Notes under the pieces: generated by a model
Databases searched by the model: none
What the model saw: only the letters and a program-made list of their open reading frames with translations
Told to the model about the DNA's origin: nothing
NCBI RefSeq assembly: GCF_001614315.2
Contig: NZ_LVEG02000004.1
Location: 434,001 to 498,000 of the forward strand
From: Halofilum ochraceum
GTDB lineage: Bacteria > Pseudomonadota > Gammaproteobacteria > XJ16 > Halofilaceae
Reading direction: 5' to 3'
Length of the DNA: 64,000 bases
Shown: positions 15,732 to 23,800 of the stretch, one piece after another
Layout: every line of letters starts with the position of its first letter
Position numbering within the stretch: position 1 is the first letter of the stretch
Translations under genes and position numbers: made by a program

Positions 15732-17381
15732 TCACTGCGCGCCGTGTTGCTCCACGGCTTCGGTCCGCCACTCGACGAACTGAAAGCTGGCCCGATAGTT
15801 CTGGTTGAATCGCTTGGCAGCGCCAAGGTCGGCCAGTTCAACCCCGCCGGCGAAGATGTCGTCGCCACGCTCCAGCCATTTACCGTCGCCGGTCTTGAGG
15901 TAAAGCCAGGCGAACATGGGTGCGATGAGCTGGTTGAGGTCCGGTGCCGGAGATTCACTCCCGACGCCGCTTGTGGTCGGCTGGACGTACTCGAATGCGC
16001 CGTAGCCCGTGCCGTTGACGTTGGCGACCCACATCTCATCCCAGATGAAGCTGGCCACACGCTCGATCGCCGGAAGGATACGGGAGTCGGGCGTACCGCG
16101 TTCGACCTGACGCTCTTGGTATTCGATGAGCGCGGAGCCCGTGAGCCCCGTCATGAAAGCTTGGACAAACTGCCAATCAGGGTTGCTGTTGATGTAATTT
16201 TTCGTAACCCAGATATCGATATGACCGAGGGCCAGGTCGACCAGCGTTGCGAGGCGGTCCGACTTGCGGGGGTATCCGGCCCGTTCAGCCATGATCTGGC
16301 TCTCGATCGAGTACGCGATCTCACGCGAGTACCTTTGTTCCGCCCACTGATCTTCCCATCCGGTCGGATAGGAGAATGGTGGCCGATCCCGGAGCAGTTC
16401 GAGATAGTCCCGGGATTCGGTGTCGCCGGTCCGCTTCCAGTCCATGTAGAGTCCATGAGGGAACCGTTCCCATCCGGCAGCGCGAAAGTCGGCGTTTTCG
16501 AGGTATTGTTTATAGACCGATTCGGCTTCCTGGCCATAGGATCGCCAAGGCTGGGTCTCACCGAGGTAATCGCCGATCTGCTCATGAACACGCTGGGCAT
16601 CGTAGTAGCGCAGCTTGAATTTCGTGACGTAGTCGGTCTCCTGCTGCAGTTCCTGACCCCACTGGTGGCCGTAGTCGACCATTTTCTGCTCCCATTGGTC
16701 GATTTTCGGCGGCAGTGCGGAGGCACTGACGGTCGTGAAACTCGCATAGTGGTTATTGGCGATCGATACACCATCTTCCGTCATGACATCAGTGGTGACG
16801 GTCATGGTGTAGTTCGCGCCCGGCGTAAGGTCGCTGGCGGGAACCAGTTCTGCCGTATTCCCGCTATAGGTGACGTCGCCGGACACTTCCCCGTCGGGGC
16901 CCTCGAGGGTGAAGCTGTCGGAGTCGACGCTGCTGGAATCGAGCGCCTTGGACGTCTGGAAGCTGACGGTACGTGAGTTGGAGACACCGCTGCTCTGGTC
17001 TTCAGGGCTGAAAGACACATCGATTTCTACGCTGGACGCACTATCGTCGGTCGAAGAGTCGTCCGCCGAAGAGTCGTCCGTCGAAGAGTCGTCGGTCGAA
17101 GAGTCGTCGGTCGAAGAGTCGTCGGTTGAAGAGTCGTCGGTTGAAGAGTCGTCAGTCGAAGAGTCGTCAGTCGAAGAGTCGTCAGTCGAGGACTGCCCGG
17201 TCGAGGTGTCCCCGGTCGCGGACCCGCCGGAACTTCCGGACGTTGATTCGTCGCCGGAACTGTCGTCAATGCAGGCGGTCGTTACGGCCAGCATCGCACT
17301 CAGTGTGACGACACGCAGGAGAAGTATGGAACGTGGGTTTTGTGTACGGTGTAAAACTGTTTCCGGGTGATCCGGTTGCAT
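15732..17381 (-). CDS. Putative lipoprotein of unknown family with Ig-like domain and Ser-Asp linker, paralogue D
   Basis: At 549 residues this is the largest of the four. The start at 17381 has AAGGAG seven bases upstream. Domains in order: signal peptide ending near LAVTTAC (weak lipobox, residue ~37); an acidic Ser/Thr/Asp linker with about ten STDDS repeats (residues ~63-113); a Big_5-type Ig-like domain (VSFSPEDQSSGVSNSRTVSF ... NNHYASFTT, about 118-215); then the shared core. The core has YDAQRVHEQIGDY, RFPHGLYMDWKRTGD, YSREIAYSIESQIMAERAG, PAPDLNQLIAPMFAWLY and FNQNYRASFQFVEWR. The long linker would hold the core away from the membrane. It sits beside a polysaccharide locus, so action on a surface glycan is a reasonable but untested idea. 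Confidence 0.8.
   Translation of the reverse strand: MQPDHPETVLHRTQNPRSILLLRVVTLSAMLAVTTACIDDSSGDESTSGSSGGSATGDTSTGQSSTDDSSTDDSSTDDSSTDDSSTDDSSTDDSSTDDSSTDDSSADDSSTDDSASSVEIDVSFSPEDQSSGVSNSRTVSFQTSKALDSSSVDSDSFTLEGPDGEVSGDVTYSGNTAELVPASDLTPGANYTMTVTTDVMTEDGVSIANNHYASFTTVSASALPPKIDQWEQKMVDYGHQWGQELQQETDYVTKFKLRYYDAQRVHEQIGDYLGETQPWRSYGQEAESVYKQYLENADFRAAGWERFPHGLYMDWKRTGDTESRDYLELLRDRPPFSYPTGWEDQWAEQRYSREIAYSIESQIMAERAGYPRKSDRLATLVDLALGHIDIWVTKNYINSNPDWQFVQAFMTGLTGSALIEYQERQVERGTPDSRILPAIERVASFIWDEMWVANVNGTGYGAFEYVQPTTSGVGSESPAPDLNQLIAPMFAWLYLKTGDGKWLERGDDIFAGGVELADLGAAKRFNQNYRASFQFVEWRTEAVEQHGAQ
17043..17192 (-). repeat. 15-bp tandem repeat encoding STDDS units
   Basis: About ten copies of a 15-bp unit (GTCGTCGGTCGAAGA on the plus strand) lie in frame in paralogue D. 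Adjacent units share the same third-codon variants (GGTCG, GGTTG, AGTCG in blocks), a sign of recent local duplication. Gain or loss of a unit would change linker length by five residues without a frameshift. Confidence 0.9.
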
Positions 17382-18013
17382 GCCGTTCTCCTTCCGGTTA
17401 CCCGGAAGCTGGATTCCCCGCACTCAATACCGAATCGCCCGTTGGGCCGATCGGCGCGAACATACCCCCGTGGACCCGGTGCCCTCACACTCGGGTACAG
17501 CCTCATTGAAAAGGGATTTCATTCTTCCGAACGGCACCGTTTTTACGGACCGCTTTCTTGTTGAGCGCAGGTTACGGACGGGCGGTGCGTCCATCCGCCG
17601 ACTCGTTCACATTTTTCTGAAAAAGTATTGACGGATGTCGGATCCGCGACTACGGGGCCTGGTCGCGAGAAATATTTTGCGGGGGGCTACCTCAAGAGGC
17701 ACGATCCGGCCTGGCGCCTGGCCGCCTTCATGCACCGTTACCCGGAACGGGGGGTTCCGTGCCCGTACCCTTCGAGACCAGGGCGCTTTCTCAGGTTTGA
17801 CGAATGTCGTTGATAAAGCCGCTGCAGCGCCATTGCAAAGCCCTGGCGGCGCACCTATAAGAAGACGGCACCGGGATGCAGTGGCCCTGGTCCCAGGCGC
17901 CCGCCGGGGCTCAGAGAACAGCCGCGACGACCGGTGGGCACGATGCCAACGGCGAGGCGATGGGGATACTCCGATCGCACCGACACCGGGCTCGCGGCCG
18001 GGAGACGGTGACA
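17382..18013. other. Intergenic region, no gene recognised
   Basis: This 632-bp gap separates divergent paralogue D and the polysaccharide pyruvyl transferase gene. Short open frames are present, but none has a convincing start or a recognisable product. It should hold the promoters of both genes; I could not pick a confident -35/-10 pair. Confidence 0.4.
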
Positions 18014-19363
18014 GTGGTGGCAAAAAACAGGGAGCGCGGACCGGTCATTGCGGTGCTGGGTCATTATGGCAACCGCAATCTGGGTGACGAATCGATCATC
18101 GCAGCAACACTTGCGGGGTTGCGGCAAGCCGTGCCCGACGTTGTCCCGATTGCCGTCTCGATGGATCCCGCTGATTCCGCACGGCGCCATGGCGTGGCCG
18201 CATTCCCCGTTCGGCTCGCCGCGCGATCCGACGCGGTCGAGGACCCGTCCATGCAATCGGCTGAGCCGGTACCGCCGACGGAGTGGGCCGCACAGGGGGC
18301 ATCGGGACCACGGCCGAACGGTGCGGTCGCACGCACGGTGCGCCCGCTTCGTGGCATTGCGCGCAGGCTCCGGGGAATCAGCCGCGAGTGTGCATTCCTC
18401 CTTCGTGTCTGGCGCTTCGCGCGGCGCGTTGATCTGGTCATGGTGACCGGATCCAATCAGTTCCTTGACCACTTCGGTGGCGCATCCGGTTTTCCCTGGA
18501 CCCTGTTCAAGTGGACCCTGATGTCCCGATTGGCCGGCACCCCCGTGGCATTCGTCAGTGTCGGGGCGGGGCCGTTGACCGGGCGTATGAGCCGACTGCT
18601 GTCGCGCAGCGCCCTCAGGCTGGCCGCCTACGTCTCCTGGCGCGATGCGGCTTCGAGAGAGCTGATGGAAGGGAAGCGCCGCAAGTGGCGCGGGTACATC
18701 TACCCGGACCTGGCGTTCAACTTGCGCCCCGACGTCGGGATGCGGGGCGATACGGTGCGCACGATCGGTATCAACCCGATGCCGGTATACGATCCCCGCT
18801 ACTGGCCGAACGCGGATGCGGAGCGTTACTCACGCTATGTCGCGATCGTGACGGAAACGGTCGCACGTCTGCGCAGCGATGGCCACAGCGTGTTCCTGTA
18901 CGCGATGCAGCCGGGCGACGAGCGCGTGATTGAGGATATCTCTGCGGCATTGCGTGAGACCGGGGCGGGAGATGCCGTGCCCACGTATGCGCCCGCATCC
19001 GTGGATGAATTGTTCGGTATTCTGCGATCGGCCGACCTGCTTGTGCCGACCCGTTTTCATGGAACCGTACTCGGATTGACCTGTGGCCGCCCCGTATTTG
19101 CGCTCTGCTATCAGGGCAAGACGGCCGACGTCATGGAGGCAACTGGCCTTCCCGAGGCGTTGTTGGCCCTCGACGACATGACGGTCGATCGACTCATTGC
19201 CGGGGTGAGGGCGCTCGCCGGGCAGGTGCCGGCCGTCTATCGGTTGATCGACGATGCCGTCGAGGGACGGCGAAGAGAACTCGATGAACAGTATGTCCGT
19301 ATTGCTAGGCTCGTCGACCAGCGTCGGCATCACGTGGGTGAACCGGAGGCGAATCCATCATGA
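18014..19363 (+). CDS. Polysaccharide pyruvyl transferase family protein
   Basis: This protein has about 449 residues if started at GTG 18014, which has GGAG nine bases upstream. An in-frame ATG at 17876 would add 46 residues of low-complexity sequence. Family landmarks are the N-terminal AVLGHYGNRNLGDESIIAATL, the central VDLVMVTGSNQFLDHFGG and SVGAGPL, and the C-terminal LLVPTRFHGTVLGLTCGRPVFAL. These proteins (CsaB, WcaK) add pyruvate ketals to glycans, or are related glycosyl-transfer enzymes. It begins the rightward polysaccharide locus and overlaps the next gene by 4 bp. A broken relative of its middle part lies at 20466-20540. Confidence 0.85.
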   Translation: MVAKNRERGPVIAVLGHYGNRNLGDESIIAATLAGLRQAVPDVVPIAVSMDPADSARRHGVAAFPVRLAARSDAVEDPSMQSAEPVPPTEWAAQGASGPRPNGAVARTVRPLRGIARRLRGISRECAFLLRVWRFARRVDLVMVTGSNQFLDHFGGASGFPWTLFKWTLMSRLAGTPVAFVSVGAGPLTGRMSRLLSRSALRLAAYVSWRDAASRELMEGKRRKWRGYIYPDLAFNLRPDVGMRGDTVRTIGINPMPVYDPRYWPNADAERYSRYVAIVTETVARLRSDGHSVFLYAMQPGDERVIEDISAALRETGAGDAVPTYAPASVDELFGILRSADLLVPTRFHGTVLGLTCGRPVFALCYQGKTADVMEATGLPEALLALDDMTVDRLIAGVRALAGQVPAVYRLIDDAVEGRRRELDEQYVRIARLVDQRRHHVGEPEANPS

Positions 19364-20265
19364 TGGGTCGAGATGATCGTCCTTCGATCAGTGTCGGTAT
19401 GCCGGTCTATAACGGCGAGCCATATGTCGAATCCGCGCTGCGATCCGTTCTGGATCAGACATTTGACGATTTCGAGCTGATCGTCTGTGACAATGCGTCG
19501 ACCGATCGCACCTCCGAGATTGTCCGCGATCTCGCATCCAGTGATCGGCGGATCCGATACTCGTGTAATGAGCGGAACCTTGGCGCCGCCGGCAACTACA
19601 ATCACGCCTTTGCGCTCGCGCGAGCACCGTATTTCCGCTGGATGAATGCCGACGATCTGATCGAACCGGAACTCCACGCGCTTTGTCTGCAGGCACTCAA
19701 GAGCAATCCCGAAGCGGTGCTTGCATATGGGCATACGCGGATCATCGATGCTGACGGGGCGGTTACCGCCGACTACAACGACAATCTTCACCTCGACGAT
19801 CCACGCCCCTCGGTTCGGTTTCGCCAGTTTTTTGAGCGCGTGGGTCTGGCCAACGTGATTTTCGGGCTGATGCGGCGTGATGCACTCGCGCGGACTTCAC
19901 TGATGGGCAATGGGCGCATGCCTGCCGCGGATATCCGTATGATGGCGGAGTTGACGCTCCTGGGACGATTTATCGCGCTGGAACCGACGCTGTTCTATCG
20001 CCGCATGCACGCGGAGGCGAGTAGTTGGGATCGGACGGACAGCACCCGTCAGGCGACTTTCTGGGGTAATACCTCCAGCGACTTCGTCATCCCCCACTGG
20101 CGCCTGTATGCGGGGTATCTGTACCGGGCATTGCAGTATCGTCTTGCCCCCCTCGAACGGGCGCGCGTGATCTCCCACGTGTTCCATCTCATGTACTGGG
20201 GTCGGGGTAAGCTTGCAACCGATCTCGTCGGGCTTGTGCGTCCGAGGCAGGGTACTTCCAGCTGA
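19360..20265 (+). CDS. Family 2 glycosyltransferase
   Basis: This 301-residue GT-A enzyme begins SISVGMPVYNGEPYVESALRSVL, with the nucleotide-binding DNASTDRTSEIV and a DXD-equivalent MNADDLIEP. There are no strong membrane segments, so it is cytoplasmic or peripheral. Its ATG overlaps the pyruvyl transferase stop by 4 bp, indicating translational coupling. It probably adds one sugar to a lipid-linked repeat unit; donor and acceptor cannot be told from the sequence. Confidence 0.88.
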   Translation: MMGRDDRPSISVGMPVYNGEPYVESALRSVLDQTFDDFELIVCDNASTDRTSEIVRDLASSDRRIRYSCNERNLGAAGNYNHAFALARAPYFRWMNADDLIEPELHALCLQALKSNPEAVLAYGHTRIIDADGAVTADYNDNLHLDDPRPSVRFRQFFERVGLANVIFGLMRRDALARTSLMGNGRMPAADIRMMAELTLLGRFIALEPTLFYRRMHAEASSWDRTDSTRQATFWGNTSSDFVIPHWRLYAGYLYRALQYRLAPLERARVISHVFHLMYWGRGKLATDLVGLVRPRQGTSS

Positions 20266-20294
20266 ACTTCGAGTCACTTGATGCGATGCCCTCC

Positions 20295-20364
20295 CCGGGG
20301 CCGCATTGCATCGAACTTGTCTGTCAATTGTAGTAACCGTCGGTCTTGTCAATGCGGGCCCCGG
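20295..20364. repeat. Inverted repeat after the GT2 gene
   Basis: CCGGGGCCGCATT (20295-20307) pairs with AATGCGGGCCCCGG (20351-20364) apart from one bulged base, with a 43-nt loop. It may end the first transcript of the polysaccharide locus. There is no T-run. Confidence 0.4.
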
Positions 20365-20465
20365 AAGTGGTGGTGGCCGTTTCACTGCTGGCCGCGGTAT
20401 CCGTGGAGCGGTACGGTATTGTTGATCCGTTCGTTCGGTTTCGTGCACGATAAAAAGCCCGATGT

Positions 20466-20661
20466 ATGGACGTTGTCATGGTGATCGGCTTCGATCAGCT
20501 CGTGGATAACTTCGATGGTCCCGACGATTTCCCATGGCTGACACGGGAGGCGTCACTCATCGTCCGATGGCTCCGCGCACGGCAATTGCACGAGGACTTC
20601 CCCGGTATCGGCAACGGGGAGCAGGTCTTCGATTCGCCGGCCGCCAAAGCCCATACCGGTC
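20466..20661 (+). pseudogene. Remnant of a second polysaccharide pyruvyl transferase gene
   Basis: The frame from 20466 reads MDVVMVIGFDQLVDNFDG then DFPW, clearly related to VDLVMVTGSNQFLDHFGG then GFPW of the gene at 18014 (about residues 139-160). After about 25 codons the similarity dissolves. Neither the N-terminal glycine-rich motif nor the C-terminal HGT motif is present between 20266 and 20668. It is a fragment of a duplicate or of a lost neighbour. Confidence 0.6.
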
Positions 20662-20667
20662 GTGCCG

Positions 20668-21228
20668 ATGCCCGAGCTTGAGTCATTGGGCATCGCGGGG
20701 GCTTACCGCCTGCGTCCACGACCGGCGCGGGATGCCAGGGGGTGGTTTGTTCGCTACCTTGATACCGAGGCGTTGGCCGAGGTCTTGCCCGTGCCTGGTT
20801 TCGTCCATTTCAATCATTCGCACACCGAGCATCGCGGCTCGGTCCGCGGCCTTCACCTGCAGATCGGTGCCGCGGCCGAGGTGAAGCTGGTCAAGTGCGT
20901 CCGGGGAGCGGTGCTGGATGTGCTGGTGGATTGCCGTCGCGGTTCCCCCACATTCCTGCAGCATGCTTTGGTAGAACTCGTGGAGGGGCTCGGTGATGCG
21001 GTACTGATCCCCAGGGGAGTAGCCCACGGTTTTCAGACGCTTCAGGACCAGACGGAGCTGATTTACCACCATTCCCATCCCTACCAGCCCGATGCCGAGC
21101 GTGGCTTGCGTTATGACGATCCGAGGATCGGCATAATCTGGCCCATGCCGGTCGCCGAGGTCTCCGGGAAGGACGAGGCCTGGCCCTTTCTGAAAGACTC
21201 GTTCGAGGGCTATGAGATCGATCCATGA
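20668..21228 (+). CDS. RmlC-like sugar 3,5-epimerase
   Basis: This is a 186-residue cupin epimerase. Catalytic-histidine motif SVRGLHLQ (about residue 54), VKLVKCVRGAVLDVLVD, and VLIPRGVAHGFQTL match dTDP-4-keto-6-deoxyglucose 3,5-epimerases. The protein ends 4 bp into the next gene. The rest of the rhamnose set (RmlA, RmlB, RmlD) is absent, and the cytidylyltransferase nearby makes a CDP-linked keto-sugar as likely a substrate as a dTDP one. A GTG at 20662 is an alternative start. Confidence 0.82.
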   Translation: MPELESLGIAGAYRLRPRPARDARGWFVRYLDTEALAEVLPVPGFVHFNHSHTEHRGSVRGLHLQIGAAAEVKLVKCVRGAVLDVLVDCRRGSPTFLQHALVELVEGLGDAVLIPRGVAHGFQTLQDQTELIYHHSHPYQPDAERGLRYDDPRIGIIWPMPVAEVSGKDEAWPFLKDSFEGYEIDP

Positions 21229-22556
21229 CCGGTCCGGAAATCGAGGAGACGGCCGGAGCACCACAGTCCGGGATGATGCCGCTGATCACCCGGCTCTATC
21301 CGATATGCCGCAGTATCACCGGCGATGGCGTCCGCGCGACGCTGGACATCCTCGGCGGGGAAATCGAACTGGAGCGTCACGAGATCCCCAGCGGGACCGA
21401 CGTGTTCGACTGGACCATACCTCCGGAATGGAATATCCGCGATGCGTACATCGCCGATGGATCGGGCCGCCGGCTGATCGATTTCCACGAACACAATCTC
21501 CATGTGCTCAATTACAGCACGCCGATCGACACCGTCATGAGCCGGCGCGCGCTCGCGGCGCACGTGCACACTCTTCCGCAGCACCCCGACCGGATTCCCT
21601 ACCGCACGTCCTATTATCAGAAGCGCTGGGGCTTCTGCCTGACGCATAATCAATGGCAGGGCATACCGGATGGCGACTACCGGGTCTGTATCGACGCCGA
21701 CCTCAAGGCCGGCGCGCTCACGCTCGGCGAGGTACTGCTCCCGGGGGAGAGTGAAACGGAAATCGTATTTTCGACACACGTTTGCCATCCCTCCATGTGC
21801 AACGACAACCTCTCGGGCATCGCTGTGCTCACGCGACTGTTCCAGTGGCTGTCCCGCCGCCCGCGACGCTACAGCTATCGGGCCCTGTATGTGCCGGGGA
21901 CCATCGGCTCATTGAGCTGGCTCTGGCTCAATCGGGATCGGCTGGACTCGGTTCTCGGTGGCCTCGTACTGACAGGGCTCGGTGATCCCGGCGGACTCAC
22001 CTACAAGCGAAGCCAGCAGGAAGACAGTTGCATCGATCGGTTGGCGGCGCTCGCCCTGGCCGACGGTGGGGAAGACTGGGAGCAGCGTGGGTTCTCGCCT
22101 TTCGGCTATGATGAACGCCAGTATTGCGCCCCCGGCTTCGACCTGGCGGTCGGCCGCCTTTCGAGAACGCCGTTCGGCGAGTATTCCGAATATCACACCT
22201 CGGCCGACCACCTCGACTTTGTTTCGGAGACCCAGCTGCAGGGGGCGCTCCGGGCATGCCAGCGCTTCGTCGAGTATCTGGAGGCCGATCGGTACTGGGT
22301 GAACCTGAGCCCCTGTGGCGAGCCGCAGCTTGGAAAACGCGGGCTTTACGGGGCACTCGGGGGCAGCGGGGGACCGGACGAGTTCCGTCTCGCCATGCTC
22401 TGGATGCTGAACCAGGCGGACGGCTCGCGCCCGGTATCGGATGTCGCCCGCCGCTCCGGTCTGTCCATGGAATTGCTGGCAGAGGCTGCCGAGACCCTCG
22501 CCGAGGCCGGTTTGCTGGCACCGGCGGATGCCCCGGCATCCGAGCGCAAGCAGTGA
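21225..22556 (+). CDS. DUF4910 aminopeptidase-like protein
   Basis: This 443-residue protein has the M28-like metal site pattern of DUF4910: STHVCHPSMCNDNLSG (His and Asp ligands, about 187-200), a glutamate in RSQQEDSCID, and YHTSADHLDFV (His, about 324). Residues ~380-440 form a small winged-helix-like tail. Such proteins are common in surface-polysaccharide clusters, where their role is not established. They may hydrolyse or transfer an amide on a sugar. The 4-bp overlap with the RmlC-like gene indicates co-translation. Confidence 0.78.
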   Translation: MTGPEIEETAGAPQSGMMPLITRLYPICRSITGDGVRATLDILGGEIELERHEIPSGTDVFDWTIPPEWNIRDAYIADGSGRRLIDFHEHNLHVLNYSTPIDTVMSRRALAAHVHTLPQHPDRIPYRTSYYQKRWGFCLTHNQWQGIPDGDYRVCIDADLKAGALTLGEVLLPGESETEIVFSTHVCHPSMCNDNLSGIAVLTRLFQWLSRRPRRYSYRALYVPGTIGSLSWLWLNRDRLDSVLGGLVLTGLGDPGGLTYKRSQQEDSCIDRLAALALADGGEDWEQRGFSPFGYDERQYCAPGFDLAVGRLSRTPFGEYSEYHTSADHLDFVSETQLQGALRACQRFVEYLEADRYWVNLSPCGEPQLGKRGLYGALGGSGGPDEFRLAMLWMLNQADGSRPVSDVARRSGLSMELLAEAAETLAEAGLLAPADAPASERKQ

Positions 22557-22643
22557 AAGTGCAAAGGGCGTCGCAGTACGGCCCAGCGCGACTGGAGACC
22601 TCGCTGGAGGCGGGGCGCAGACCGCTCCTCGCGGTGCCGATGC

Positions 22644-23375
22644 TCAGCGGCGGTGGTTGAGGCGGGGGCGGATCTGCAGTTCCGTAACTTCGGCCGTCTC
22701 GGGCAAATCTATGCAATGCAGGACGGTGCTGACCACATCCTCGGGTTGAAGGAGCCGCGCCGGGTCGTAGTCCCGGCCCTCGGCGGCGAAGATGGCCTCC
22801 TGCAGCGGGGTGTTGGTCCGGCCGGGATAGACGCTCAGTACACGGACTCCGTCGGCGTTGACCTCCGACCGCAACGCATCGGTAAGACCCTTCAAGGCGT
22901 GCCGCGTACTGGCATAGCCACCGACGCCGGCGCCGCTGCCAAATATCGCCGAAGAGTTCATGAATACGATATCGCCGCGGCTGGCCTTCAGCGCCGGCAG
23001 CAAGGCCTGCGTCAGGACAAGCGGGCCGCGCACGTTGGTCTGGTAGAGGGCGTCAAAACGCTCCCCGGTCAGTTCTTCGATGCCGCCCCGGGCGTATGCT
23101 CCGGCGCAGTTGATCAGCAGGTCGAGCCGTGGCAACCGGTCACCGATGAACTCGGTGAAGGCGCCGATCGACTGTGCGTCGGTCAGATCAAGGTGGCGAG
23201 TCAAGGCTTCGCCACCCGCGTGCGCAACCTCCTCGGCTACCGCCTCCAGCGCCTCTGTGTGCCGGGCCCCGAGGAGCACGTGTCCGCCTCGGCGGCCAAG
23301 CGCGAGAGCGAATGCGCGTCCGATTCCCTGTGAGGCGCCGGTAATGACGGCGAACTTGCGTTGGTGCGCGGCCAA
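22644..23375 (-). CDS. Short-chain dehydrogenase/reductase with altered active-site lysine
   Basis: This is a 243-residue classical SDR with TGASQGIGRAFA for NAD(P) binding, NCAGAYARGG and the catalytic serine in MNSSAIFG. The usual Y-x3-K reads YASTRHALK: the tyrosine is kept but the lysine position is arginine. That change normally lowers or abolishes activity in this family. It is the only leftward gene in this stretch of the locus, so it may be an independent insertion. Substrate unknown. Confidence 0.85.
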   Translation of the reverse strand: MAAHQRKFAVITGASQGIGRAFALALGRRGGHVLLGARHTEALEAVAEEVAHAGGEALTRHLDLTDAQSIGAFTEFIGDRLPRLDLLINCAGAYARGGIEELTGERFDALYQTNVRGPLVLTQALLPALKASRGDIVFMNSSAIFGSGAGVGGYASTRHALKGLTDALRSEVNADGVRVLSVYPGRTNTPLQEAIFAAEGRDYDPARLLQPEDVVSTVLHCIDLPETAEVTELQIRPRLNHRR

Positions 23376-23800
23376 AACCCGATCTCCTTACCAGCCGCCC
23401 CCCACCGTTGTTCTTTATTGCTGGACGGTCGTATCGAGTGTGCCCCGGATGCACCGGGGCGGCAAGCAGGTGGCTCTTCCCGCTGACGAGTGCGTCTGAA
23501 CGAAGACCGGGTCTTAAAGGGCCCGTTCCCGAGCCGGTGGATCCATTCTGCCGAACCGCTGCGTGGCCTGTCGACGCGGCACGGTTCCGGCCGCGGGCGC
23601 AGCAAGCGCCAGCCGTCCGTGAGGCTCTGGTGCTGGTGTCCCGGAGGCGAGGTGGCTCGGGGGCACCTTCCAGGCACGGCGGCTGCGTATGACGGCGGTG
23701 AGAAACCCGGAATGTCCGCGTTGCAAAGGGGCAGGCTCCCGACTATATAAAGTACCGCAAACGGTGACGGGCGGTTTCAGTCCGTGCCAGGAGAAAAGCA
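23376..23800. other. Intergenic region between divergent SDR and methyltransferase genes
   Basis: This 425-bp stretch has no convincing gene. It contains the promoter candidate at 23721-23750 and the AGGAG that precedes the GTG at 23801. Confidence 0.4.
23721..23750 (+). promoter_or_regulatory. Sigma-70-like promoter candidate for the branched-sugar block
   Basis: TTGCAA (23721-23726) and TATATA (23744-23749) are 17 bp apart, in an otherwise GC-rich gap, and lie 51 bp upstream of the start codon at 23801. Both boxes match consensus at four of six positions. Confidence 0.45.

Noticed and set aside
17043-17192. Regularly spaced repeat resembling a CRISPR array
   Set aside because: Units are contiguous 15-bp tandem repeats in frame within a coding sequence, with no spacers and no cas genes.
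20534-20884. A separate 116-codon frame overlapping the start of the RmlC-like gene
   Set aside because: It is Arg/Ser-rich, overlaps the real epimerase in another frame and has no motif.
20668-21228. A rhamnose biosynthesis operon
   Set aside because: Only the RmlC-like step is present; RmlA, RmlB and RmlD are missing and the nucleotidyltransferase is of the cytidylyl type.
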